A stretch of DNA of 5,530 nt from Azonexus sp. (GTDB lineage Bacteria > Pseudomonadota > Gammaproteobacteria > Burkholderiales > Rhodocyclaceae): NCBI GenBank assembly GCA_031285115.1, contig JAITWU010000414.1, forward strand, positions 1 through 5,530. The letters run 5' to 3'. The stretch's first letter is position 1. The number at the start of each line of letters is the position of its first letter. This document shows positions 1-5,516 of the stretch, piece after piece. The translations under genes were made by a program, and so were the position numbers. Under the pieces are notes generated by a model. It had not been told where the DNA came from. It searched no databases and saw only the letters and a list, made by a program, of their open reading frames with translations.

Positions 1-939
1 CGCCTGACGCAGTTCGCCATCCTCGGCCTGTTCCTGCTCGGCCCGCTGACGGCCTGGATCGCCAACGACGGCAAAGAGCAAGTTATCAAAGACAAGGTTT
101 TCTGGCTGGTCAAAGGCAACCTCAATTACAGCTACACCGCCTTGCCCAAATCCATTGACGCGCTCAAGACGGCGATTGCCACCGGAGAGGCCAATGACAG
201 CGGGTTTTTCTTCCTGCCGCTGACCGACCCGCTGGTTGCCCTCCAGTCGGCCTTTGCCGGTCATGTGCCGGAGCGGCTCGGCCTGATCGGCGTCGCCATC
301 GTCGTCGTCTTCTACCTGCTCTTTGGCGGTCGCCTTTTTTGCAGTTGGGTCTGCCCCGTCAATATCGTCACCGATACCGCTGGCTGGTTGCGCCGCCGCC
401 TTGGCGTCAAAGGCAGCGTCCACCTCGGGCGGGCCGCCCGTTACTGGATTCTCGGCATGGTCTTGCTTGGTTCGGCGCTTACCGGCGTCGTGCTGTGGGA
501 ACTCATCAATCCGGTTTCGATGCTGCACCGTGGTTTGATCTTTGGCCTCGGCATGGCGTGGACGGTGGTGCTGGCCGTTTTTCTTTTTGACCTGTTCGTC
601 ATGAGTCGCGGCTGGTGCGGCCATCTGTGCCCGGTCGGCGCGTTTTACAGCCTGCTTGGCCGCGCCTCGCTCTTGCGCGTCGCCGCCCCGGCCCGCGCCG
701 CCTGTAACGACTGCATGGACTGCTTCGAGGTCTGCCCGGAGCCGCAAGTCATCCGCCCGGCCCTGAAGGGCGAAGCCAAGGGCGTCGGGCCGGTGATTCT
801 CGCCGCCAACTGCACCAACTGCGGCCGCTGCATTGATGTTTGCGCGAAGGACGTATTTACCTACGGCCTGCGTTTCAATAACCCGGTTTCGACGGCGTCA
901 CTGGCGACGCCCGTAACCGACCGATCTGCCCATGTTTGA
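1..939 (+). CDS. napH: NapH, membrane ferredoxin-type quinol dehydrogenase subunit (5' partial)
   Basis: This is the integral membrane subunit that, with NapG, oxidises quinol and feeds electrons towards the periplasmic nitrate reductase NapAB. The frame is open from base 1, so the N-terminus is cut off; about 30 residues are missing compared with E. coli NapH. Seen in the 312 visible residues: an initial membrane segment (residues 4-22), the family motif LPLTDPL (about 76-82), CSWVCP (about 115-120), a long hydrophobic stretch with GSALTG and WELINPVS, then CGHLCPVG (about 207-214). Two 4Fe-4S cluster motifs follow: CNDCMDCFEVCP (from residue 235) and CTNCGRCIDVC (from 271). The similarity to E. 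coli NapH that I recall is close and collinear from LPLTDPL onward. The loop before LPLTDPL is longer than in E. coli by roughly 35-40 residues. The TTG at 142 is not the start, because conserved sequence precedes it. The stop at 937-939 directly abuts the napB ribosome site, so the genes are co-transcribed. Confidence 0.95.
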   Translation, partial: RLTQFAILGLFLLGPLTAWIANDGKEQVIKDKVFWLVKGNLNYSYTALPKSIDALKTAIATGEANDSGFFFLPLTDPLVALQSAFAGHVPERLGLIGVAIVVVFYLLFGGRLFCSWVCPVNIVTDTAGWLRRRLGVKGSVHLGRAARYWILGMVLLGSALTGVVLWELINPVSMLHRGLIFGLGMAWTVVLAVFLFDLFVMSRGWCGHLCPVGAFYSLLGRASLLRVAAPARAACNDCMDCFEVCPEPQVIRPALKGEAKGVGPVILAANCTNCGRCIDVCAKDVFTYGLRFNNPVSTASLATPVTDRSAHV

Positions 940-946
940 GGAGGAG
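939..946 (+). promoter_or_regulatory. Ribosome binding site of napB
   Basis: AGGAGGAG lies immediately after the napH stop codon and overlaps its last base. It is a near-perfect Shine-Dalgarno sequence 4-6 bases before ATG 951 and 7-9 bases before a second ATG at 954. It decides the napB start in favour of 951 or 954. The TTG at 936, which also opens this frame, lies upstream of the site and cannot use it. Confidence 0.8.
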
Positions 947-950
947 CGCC

Positions 951-1433
951 ATGATGAAACCGACCCTGAAGACGATATTTGCCACGCTGGCTGCCGCCGC
1001 CTGCTGGACCTTGGCCCAACCCGGATTCGCCCAGGAAGCGCCGACCCCGATGCGCGGGGCTGACGTGGCGGCGGTCGACCAGGCCCCGGACGCCAAGCAA
1101 TACCTGGGCGGCAGGCCGGGCGGGCAGGAAATGGTGGCCCGCACTTTCGACGGACAACCCCCGGTCATCCCGCACGCCATGGATAACTTCGATGAAATCA
1201 CGCTCGAAGAAAACCAGTGCCTGAGCTGCCATGACGCCGCCAATTACGTGAAGAAAAAAGCGCCCAAAATCGGCGACAGCCACTTCCGCGACCGTGACGG
1301 CAAACTGCTCAAGGCAGCCGCGGCAGCCCGCCACAACTGCACCCAGTGCCACGTCCCGCAGGTCGACGCGCCGCCCCTGGTCGGCAACGACTTCAAGGGC
1401 GTGGTCGCCAGCGCCAAGGGCAAGAAAAAATAA
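951..1433 (+). CDS. napB: NapB, periplasmic dihaem cytochrome c subunit of nitrate reductase
   Basis: NapB is the small electron-transfer partner of the catalytic subunit NapA. It passes electrons from NapGH (or NapC) to the molybdenum/4Fe-4S subunit in the periplasm. The 160-residue product (E. coli NapB is about 150) starts with a Sec-type signal peptide: MMKPTLK, a hydrophobic core, then likely cleavage after PGFAQ at about residue 28. The mature part has exactly two haem c attachment motifs, CLSCH (90-94) and CTQCH (130-134). His75 in PPVIPHAMD and His111 in DSHF are in the positions expected for distal axial ligands in this family. The ending is lysine-rich (AKGKKK). It lies 11 bp after napH with a strong ribosome site and is followed by a terminator-like hairpin, so it is the last gene of the operon; no napC follows. 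The choice between ATG 951 and ATG 954 cannot be settled. Confidence 0.95.
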   Translation: MMKPTLKTIFATLAAAACWTLAQPGFAQEAPTPMRGADVAAVDQAPDAKQYLGGRPGGQEMVARTFDGQPPVIPHAMDNFDEITLEENQCLSCHDAANYVKKKAPKIGDSHFRDRDGKLLKAAAAARHNCTQCHVPQVDAPPLVGNDFKGVVASAKGKKK

Positions 1434-1444
1434 GGCGGCAAACG

Positions 1445-1474
1445 ACAAAGGGAGCCGCTGGCTCCCTTTGTTTT
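1445..1474. terminator. Hairpin terminator between convergent napB and rpoH
   Basis: A perfect 12-bp inverted repeat, ACAAAGGGAGCC (1445-1456) and GGCTCCCTTTGT (1460-1471), with a three-base GCT loop, is followed by TTT, giving a run of four T at 1471-1474. It begins 12 bp after the napB stop and ends 14 bp before the rpoH stop codon at 1488. On the + strand it looks like a rho-independent terminator for the nap operon, although the T-tract is short. On the - strand the same stem is followed by TCGTTT, a weaker tract, so it may also end rpoH transcription. Bidirectional use is an inference. Confidence 0.85.
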
Positions 1475-1487
1475 CCCGGTCGAGCTT

Positions 1488-2348
1488 TTACGCTTCCGCC
1501 AGCGCCCCGCGCATTTTCTGCAAGGCTTTTACCTCGATCTGGCGGATGCGTTCCGCCGAAACATCAAATTCCGCCGCCAGTTCGTGCAATGTTGCCGCTT
1601 CGCCAGCGTGCAGCCAGCGCGCTTCGACAATCCGCCGACTGCGCGGGTCGAGGACGCTCAAAGCTTCCTGCAAGCCTTCATCGTGCAAACGGGCGATGGC
1701 CTTGCCTTCGATGACGCGGGTCGGCTCATAGCGCGAATCGGCAAGATAGTCGATCGGGGCGAACGCCTCGTCGCCATCGTCCGGGCTGCCTTCGAGCGCC
1801 AGATCGCGGCCCATGAGGCGGGTTTCCATTTCGACCACTTCCTCGCGCTTGACCTTGAGGCGGGCGGCGACTTCCGCCGCCTGCGTGCCGGAAAGCGTGC
1901 TGACGCCTTCGTAGTCGTTCTTCAAGCTACGCAGGTTGAAAAAGAGTTTTCTCTGCGCCTTGGTCGTCGCCACCTTGACCAACCGCCAGTTTTTCAGGAT
2001 GTAGTTGTGAATCTCGGCCTTGATCCAGTGAATGGCGAAGGACACCAGCCGCACGCCGCGCGTCGGATCGAAGCGTTTGACCGCCGTCATCAGGCCGATA
2101 TTGCCTTCCTGAATCAAATCGGCATGCGGCAAGCCGTAGCCGAGATAATTGCGGGCCACCGAAATGACGAGGCGCAAATGCGAGAGCACGAGCTGCCGCG
2201 CCGCTTCGACATCGCCTTCATTGCGAAAGCGTCTGGCCAGCCCCGTCTCTTCCGCCTCGGACAGCATCGGATAACGATTCGCCGCCTGAATATAGGCGTC
2301 GATATTGCCGACGGCTGCGGGGATGGGAAGGGTCATTGCCTGGGTCAT
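1488..2348 (-). CDS. rpoH: RpoH, RNA polymerase heat-shock sigma factor (sigma-32)
   Basis: This alternative sigma factor directs RNA polymerase to heat-shock promoters for chaperones and proteases. The 286-residue length matches the family (284 in E. coli). Seen in order: region 2 with DLIQEGNIGLMTAVKRFDP (78-95) and FAIHWIKAEIHNYI (104-117); the diagnostic RpoH box QRKLFFNLR (132-140), which distinguishes sigma-32 from RpoS and RpoD; and region 4.2 with helix-turn-helix TLHELAAEFDVSAERIRQIE (253-272). The start ATG at 2348-2346 has GAGGA 8 bases upstream (complement of 2357-2361). A second ATG at codon 5 is less well placed. The gene is monocistronic in appearance: convergent with napB and divergent from gluQ. 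A CIRCE operator overlaps its likely promoter, pointing to HrcA control. Nothing is truncated and the catalytic regions are intact. Confidence 0.97.
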   Translation of the reverse strand: MTQAMTLPIPAAVGNIDAYIQAANRYPMLSEAEETGLARRFRNEGDVEAARQLVLSHLRLVISVARNYLGYGLPHADLIQEGNIGLMTAVKRFDPTRGVRLVSFAIHWIKAEIHNYILKNWRLVKVATTKAQRKLFFNLRSLKNDYEGVSTLSGTQAAEVAARLKVKREEVVEMETRLMGRDLALEGSPDDGDEAFAPIDYLADSRYEPTRVIEGKAIARLHDEGLQEALSVLDPRSRRIVEARWLHAGEAATLHELAAEFDVSAERIRQIEVKALQKMRGALAEA

Positions 2349-2377
2349 GAAATCTGTCCTCGAAAAAACAGGGGGTT

Positions 2378-2407
2378 ATTCTAGCACTCGCCACATGAGA
2401 GTGCTAA
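2378..2407 (-). promoter_or_regulatory. Likely sigma-70-type promoter of rpoH
   Basis: Read on the - strand, a -10-like TAGAAT (complement of 2378-2383, 5 of 6 bases of TATAAT) is preceded by an 18-base spacer and a -35-like TTAGCA (complement of 2402-2407, 4 of 6 bases of TTGACA). Transcription would begin near 2371, giving a leader of only about 23 bases that carries the GAGGA ribosome site. Both hexamers fall within or at the edge of the CIRCE palindrome, the classic geometry for repression by occlusion. The hexamers are read by eye, and no start site has been mapped. Confidence 0.55.
2381..2407. promoter_or_regulatory. CIRCE element (HrcA repressor operator) upstream of rpoH
   Basis: The inverted repeat CTAGCACTC (2381-2389), then nine bases, then GAGTGCTAA (2399-2407) matches the CIRCE consensus TTAGCACTC-N9-GAGTGCTAA at 17 of 18 positions with the exact spacer length. 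The only mismatch is C at 2381, which on the - strand is the G of the -10-like TAGAAT. CIRCE is the binding site of HrcA, usually found before groESL, hrcA or dnaK. Here it lies 33 bp before the rpoH start, so HrcA would repress sigma-32 synthesis until heat inactivates HrcA. It also lies 138 bp before the divergent gluQ start, but no + strand promoter is evident over it. Confidence 0.92.
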
Positions 2408-2514
2408 GAGCGCAGAAAGTTTCACGGAGTCGGCGGCAACGGCGTCATGACCGCCGCCCGGCGGGATGTCGGGCGGGCGATAATGATTGCTTTGCCGCCC
2501 GCCGGATATTTTCC

Positions 2515-2545
2515 CGTTGTCTCTCTCGTTGTCTCTCCCGTTGCC
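2515..2545 (+). repeat. Short 12-bp tandem repeat just before gluQ
   Basis: CGTTGTCTCTCT (2515-2526) is followed by CGTTGTCTCTCC (2527-2538) and then a partial third unit CGTTGCC (2539-2545), which ends directly at the gluQ ATG. The stretch is pyrimidine-rich and occupies the place where a Shine-Dalgarno sequence should be; none is present. The 12-bp period preserves the reading frame of an upstream in-frame extension. Confidence 0.7.
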
Positions 2546-3463
2546 ATGACGCCGCTTCCCGCCGCCCTCTACCGTGGCCGCTTCGCCCCATCGCCTTCCG
2601 GCCCCTTGCATTTTGGCTCGCTGGTCGCCGCCGTCGGCAGTTATCTCGATGCCCGCTGTCAGGACGGAGAATGGCTGCTGCGCATGGAAGATGTCGATAC
2701 GCCGCGCAACGCGCCGGGCGCGGCGGACGATATTTTGCGCACGCTGGAAAGTTTCGGCTTTGAGTGGGATGGGCCGGTGCTGTGGCAAAGCCAGCGTCAG
2801 GATGCTTACGCGGCGGCGCTCGATACTTTGCGGGCGGGCGGCATGGCCTATGCCTGCGCCTGTTCGCGCCGGGAAATTGCCGATTCGGCAACGCAACCGG
2901 CGGTCGATGGCGGCCTTGCCTATTCCGGCGTTTGCCGCAACGGTCTGCCGCCGGGGCGGGCGGCGCGGGCCTGGCGGCTGCGGGTTGGCGATGAAGAAAT
3001 CGTGTTTGTCGACCGTTTGCAAGGGCGACAAACGCAACGCCTGGAACAAGACGTTGGCGACTTCGTGCTGCGCCGGGCTGACGGCCTGTTCGCCTATCAA
3101 CTGGCCGTCGTTGTCGATGATGCGTTTCAGGGCGTCACCGACATCGTTCGCGGCGCTGATCTGCTCGCTTCGACGCCGCGCCAGATCTGGCTGCAACGCT
3201 GTTTGGGCTATCCCCAGCCGCGTTACGCCCATTTGCCGGTGGCGGTCAATGCGGCGGGCGAAAAGTTATCGAAACAAACCCGCGCGCCAGCGCTCGACAC
3301 CCGCCGGGCGGCGGCGGAACTGGTTCGCGCCTTGCGTTTTCTCGGCCAGACGCCGCCGGATCAATTGTCAGCAAGCCTGCCCGCCGAAGTTTGGCGCTGG
3401 GCGCGGCAGCATTGGGATTTTGCCGCCGCGCCACGGCAGCGCCTCATTGATCCTGGCGCTTGA
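2546..3463 (+). CDS. gluQ: GluQ, glutamyl-queuosine tRNA(Asp) synthetase
   Basis: GluQ is a truncated paralogue of glutamyl-tRNA synthetase. It activates glutamate and attaches it to the queuosine at position 34 of tRNA-Asp, in the cytoplasm. The 305-residue product has the catalytic core only and lacks the anticodon-binding domain, as expected (E. coli GluQ is about 300). Seen: GRFAPSPSGPLHFGS (11-25), containing the HIGH-type signature HFGS; RMEDVDTPR (46-54); the zinc site Cys104, Cys106, Tyr126 and Cys130 (CAC ... YSGVC); LFAYQLAVVVDD and VTDIVRGADLL (181-207); and the KLSKQ signature (240-244). The start at 2546 is chosen because family members begin just before GRFAPSPSG. In-frame ATGs at 2447 and 2483 would add 33 or 21 residues of low-complexity sequence. 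No ribosome site is visible at 2546. The 3' end overlaps the convergent clsB by 20 bp. Confidence 0.95.
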   Translation: MTPLPAALYRGRFAPSPSGPLHFGSLVAAVGSYLDARCQDGEWLLRMEDVDTPRNAPGAADDILRTLESFGFEWDGPVLWQSQRQDAYAAALDTLRAGGMAYACACSRREIADSATQPAVDGGLAYSGVCRNGLPPGRAARAWRLRVGDEEIVFVDRLQGRQTQRLEQDVGDFVLRRADGLFAYQLAVVVDDAFQGVTDIVRGADLLASTPRQIWLQRCLGYPQPRYAHLPVAVNAAGEKLSKQTRAPALDTRRAAAELVRALRFLGQTPPDQLSASLPAEVWRWARQHWDFAAAPRQRLIDPGA

Positions 3464-4694
3464 CCGCAGCAATTTCTTCATCCGCCCCCCACAGTTTTTG
3501 CCCGTAGCCGGTGAGGCCGGTCAGGGCGCGGATCAGGCTGTAACTCACCCAGCGCACGAAACGCGAATGCCAGGGTTGGCGAATGAGGTCAGCGAGGCGC
3601 GTTTCTTTTGCCCCGGCGCTGATTGCCGTTTCGAGGCTGGCGCGTAGCTGGCTGGCGAAGGCGCAGTCGCGCACGGCGACGTTGGCTTCTTTGGCGAGCA
3701 GGAGGCTGAACGGGTCGATGTTCGAGGAGCCGACAGTGGCCCACAAGTCGTCGATGACGGCGACTTTGGCGTGCATGAAGCTCTTTTCGTACTCGAAAAT
3801 GCGGATGCCTTGCTTGAGCATCCACTGGTACAGCGCCTGCGTCGCGTAGCGCAAGAGCGGATGATCGGTTTTGCCCTGCAACAGCACGGTGACGCGCACG
3901 CCGCGCCGGGCGGCGGCCTGCAAGGCGCGGTTGAAGCGCACGCCGGGCAGGAAATAGGCGTTGGCGATGAGAATTTCTTTTTTCGCCCCGGCGATGGCGT
4001 CGAGATAGGCGTTGTGGATGTCGTTGCGGTGCAGGAGGTTGTCGCGGATGAGGAGGGCGGCGCGCTGGTTGCCTGGAGGTTCCTCTACTGCTTGCGGCGC
4101 GTCTTCACCCGCTCCCCCGGCCCCTCTCCCGTCAAGGGAGAGGGGGGTATGGAGACGATAGCGGCGCTGGAAATTGACCCAGGCGACGACTTCCCACATC
4201 CGCTGCATGGTGTGCAGGATGCGTTCAACCAGCGGCCCTTCGACCGCGACGGCGTAGTCGTAGCGCGGTTGCAGGCCGGGCGGGGCGTTGTTGTCGTCGG
4301 TGATATTGATGCCGCCGACGAAGGCGAGACGGGCGTCGATGACGGCCAGTTTGCGATGCAGCCGACGCAGGCGGTGGCGGCGCAGTTTGAAGCGGCCCAG
4401 TTCGGGCCGGTAGAGCATGGCGCGGATACCGGCGGCGGTTAATTCCGGCAAAAAATCGGCGCTGAAATTGCTGCCGCCAAAGCCATCGACAATCACATTG
4501 ACGACGACGCCGCGCGCTGCGGCGCGGCAGAGCGCGGCGCTGACCTGTTTGCCGATTTCGTCATTGGCGTAGATGTAGGTTTCGATAAAGATTTCGCGGC
4601 TTGCGCCCGCGATTGCCGCCAGCAGGGCGGGGAAATATTCGGCCCCCGAGTTGAGCAACGTCAGGCGGTTGCCGGGCAGGTAGTCAGTCGCCAT
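3444..4694 (-). CDS. clsB: ClsB, cardiolipin synthase B (phospholipase D superfamily)
   Basis: This membrane-associated enzyme makes cardiolipin by phosphatidyl transfer. E. coli ClsB can also make phosphatidylglycerol from phosphatidylethanolamine and glycerol. The 416-residue product (E. coli ClsB 413) carries both catalytic HKD motifs: HRKLAVID (113-120), followed by GGINITDD, and HAKVAVID (308-315), followed by GSSNIDPFS. Other family signatures are FIETYIYANDEIGKQ (36-50) and ILIANAYFLPG (241-251). There is no N-terminal membrane hairpin, as in ClsB rather than ClsA. The start ATG 4694-4692 is chosen because homology begins there and it overlaps the ybhP stop by 11 bp. An upstream in-frame ATG at 4793 would lie deep inside ybhP. 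No ribosome site is clear, so translational coupling is likely. The linker between the two domains (about residues 184-200) is encoded by a dispersed palindromic repeat, adding about 17 residues without breaking the frame. Both active sites are intact, so function is probably kept. Confidence 0.94.
   Translation of the reverse strand: MATDYLPGNRLTLLNSGAEYFPALLAAIAGASREIFIETYIYANDEIGKQVSAALCRAAARGVVVNVIVDGFGGSNFSADFLPELTAAGIRAMLYRPELGRFKLRRHRLRRLHRKLAVIDARLAFVGGINITDDNNAPPGLQPRYDYAVAVEGPLVERILHTMQRMWEVVAWVNFQRRYRLHTPLSLDGRGAGGAGEDAPQAVEEPPGNQRAALLIRDNLLHRNDIHNAYLDAIAGAKKEILIANAYFLPGVRFNRALQAAARRGVRVTVLLQGKTDHPLLRYATQALYQWMLKQGIRIFEYEKSFMHAKVAVIDDLWATVGSSNIDPFSLLLAKEANVAVRDCAFASQLRASLETAISAGAKETRLADLIRQPWHSRFVRWVSYSLIRALTGLTGYGQKLWGADEEIAAVKRQDQ
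4105..4145 (-). repeat. Dispersed palindromic repeat, copy 1, inside clsB
   Basis: On the - strand this 41-base element begins CCCCTCTCCCTTGA. Its core is a perfect 10-bp inverted repeat, CCCCTCTCCC (4121-4130) and GGGAGAGGGG (4136-4145), around a five-base loop, followed by a G-rich tail ending GGGTGA. It matches copy 2 at 5461-5500 at about 35 of 40 positions with one single-base gap. Such short CCCCTCTCCC palindromes recur in many proteobacterial genomes, in the manner of REP-like elements; that part is recalled and not checked. Here it is translated as TPLSLDGRGAGGAGE within the ClsB inter-domain linker. Confidence 0.85.
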
Positions 4695-5460
4695 GCCGGT
4701 CGAGGTAGGCCGACAGGGCCGCATGGTCGGAAATTTTCGACCACGGCAGACCGTGGTGGACGGCTGTGCGGCGCACCGAAAAGCCGCGCACATAAATGCG
4801 ATCGAGGCGAAACAGCGGCAGCGCCGCCGGAAAACTCTTGACCGGCGTGCGGCGACCGAGACGGTTCGGCTGGGTGAAGACTTCCTCGACGCCGAGCAGT
4901 TGTTCCAGCAATTTACCGGCCCGGTTGCGCCAGTCGTTGAAATCGCCAGCGACGATCAAGGGCGCATCCGGCTCGTCCATGCCGTTCAGGTAATCGGCCA
5001 GCGCCGCCAACTGTTTGCGGCGGGAATAGCCAAAGAGCGAGAGATGGGCGCAGACGCAGTGCGCCGCCGGGCCGCGCGGCAATTCGATACGGCAGTGCAG
5101 GAGACCGCGCCGCTCGAAGCGCAGATGGGTGACATCCTGATTGTGGCTGTGCAGGATCGGAAAGCGCGACAAAATGGCGTTGCCGTGGTGGCCGTGGTCG
5201 TAAAGCATGTTGTGGCCGTAGGCGGCGTCCGGCCAGACATCTTCGGCGAGAAATTCGTGCTGCGCGGCACTGGGCCAGTTGTCGTGGCGCTCGGCGTGGC
5301 CGAGGTGGAGGCCCTGGACTTCCTGCAAAAAAACGATGTCGGGATTGAGATGGCGCAGACGCTCGCGTAGTTCATGCACCATCATCCGCCGGTTGAACTG
5401 GGAAAAACCTTTGTGGATGTTGAAGGTGGTGATGTGGAGCGGCGGCTGGCTCAGGGAAAG
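4684..5460 (-). CDS. ybhP: YbhP-like endonuclease/exonuclease/phosphatase family protein (start unresolved)
   Basis: This belongs to the metal-dependent endonuclease/exonuclease/phosphatase fold and resembles E. coli YbhP, whose gene also precedes clsB (ybhO). The true substrate is unknown; a phosphodiesterase role linked to membrane lipids is a guess from its neighbour. Counting from Met at 5385, visible motifs are LQE with metal-binding Glu22, GHHGNAILSR (65-74), AHLSLFG (113-119), GDFNDW (147-152), LDRIY (194-198) and ISDHAALSA (218-226). The frame continues upstream of 5385 and encodes LHITTFNIHKGFSQFNRR, including the N-terminal Asn motif of the fold, so Met 5385 is too late. No ATG, GTG or TTG occurs in frame between 5385 and the window end. 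The family start would be expected near 5460, exactly where a palindromic repeat begins. The frame stays open through that repeat to base 5530, so the gene either starts beyond the edge or has lost its start. The end overlaps clsB by 11 bp. Confidence 0.88.
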   Translation of the reverse strand, partial: LSLSQPPLHITTFNIHKGFSQFNRRMMVHELRERLRHLNPDIVFLQEVQGLHLGHAERHDNWPSAAQHEFLAEDVWPDAAYGHNMLYDHGHHGNAILSRFPILHSHNQDVTHLRFERRGLLHCRIELPRGPAAHCVCAHLSLFGYSRRKQLAALADYLNGMDEPDAPLIVAGDFNDWRNRAGKLLEQLLGVEEVFTQPNRLGRRTPVKSFPAALPLFRLDRIYVRGFSVRRTAVHHGLPWSKISDHAALSAYLDRHGD

Positions 5461-5500
5461 CCCCTCTCCCTTGAGGGAAGAGGGGTTGGGGAGAGGGTGA
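5461..5500 (+). repeat. Dispersed palindromic repeat, copy 2, at the 5' edge of ybhP
   Basis: This is a 40-base element of the same family as 4105-4145 but in the opposite orientation. It starts CCCCTCTCCCTTGA and has an imperfect inverted repeat: CCCCTCTCCC (5461-5470) pairs with GGGAAGAGGGG (5475-5485) with one bulged A. A tail of TTGGGGAGAGGGTGA follows. Read in the ybhP frame it would encode SHPLPNPSSLKGEG. It begins directly against the conserved N-terminal region of ybhP. Confidence 0.85.
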
Positions 5501-5516
5501 GAGCCGCGGGCCCCGA

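Noticed and set aside
142..144. TTG as the start of napH
   Set aside because: Conserved NapH sequence (RLTQFAILGLFLLGP) is encoded upstream in the same frame back to base 1.
1584..2384. A 266-codon open frame on the + strand across rpoH
   Set aside because: It is the antisense of rpoH, shows no recognisable motifs, and its codons mirror the GC-rich third positions of the real gene.
2408..2445. Sigma-32 type promoter (CTTGAAA ... CCCCAT) for rpoH autoregulation
   Set aside because: No convincing pair of hexamers is present; GTGAAAC on the - strand lacks a matching -10 at the right distance.
2381..3232. A 283-codon open frame on the - strand across gluQ
   Set aside because: It is antisense to a confidently identified gluQ, Arg/Ala-rich, low in complexity and without family signatures.
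4695..4793. Upstream 33-codon extension of clsB starting at ATG 4793
   Set aside because: It lies wholly inside ybhP in another frame and has no similarity to ClsB N-termini. ATG 4694 fits the family length.
4693..5370. A 225-codon open frame on the + strand across ybhP
   Set aside because: It is antisense to the YbhP motifs (LQE, GDFND, SDH) and has no ribosome site or recognisable domain.
4105..5500. CRISPR array or insertion sequence formed by the repeated palindromes
   Set aside because: There are only two copies, 1.3 kb apart and inverted, without spacers, a transposase or target duplications.
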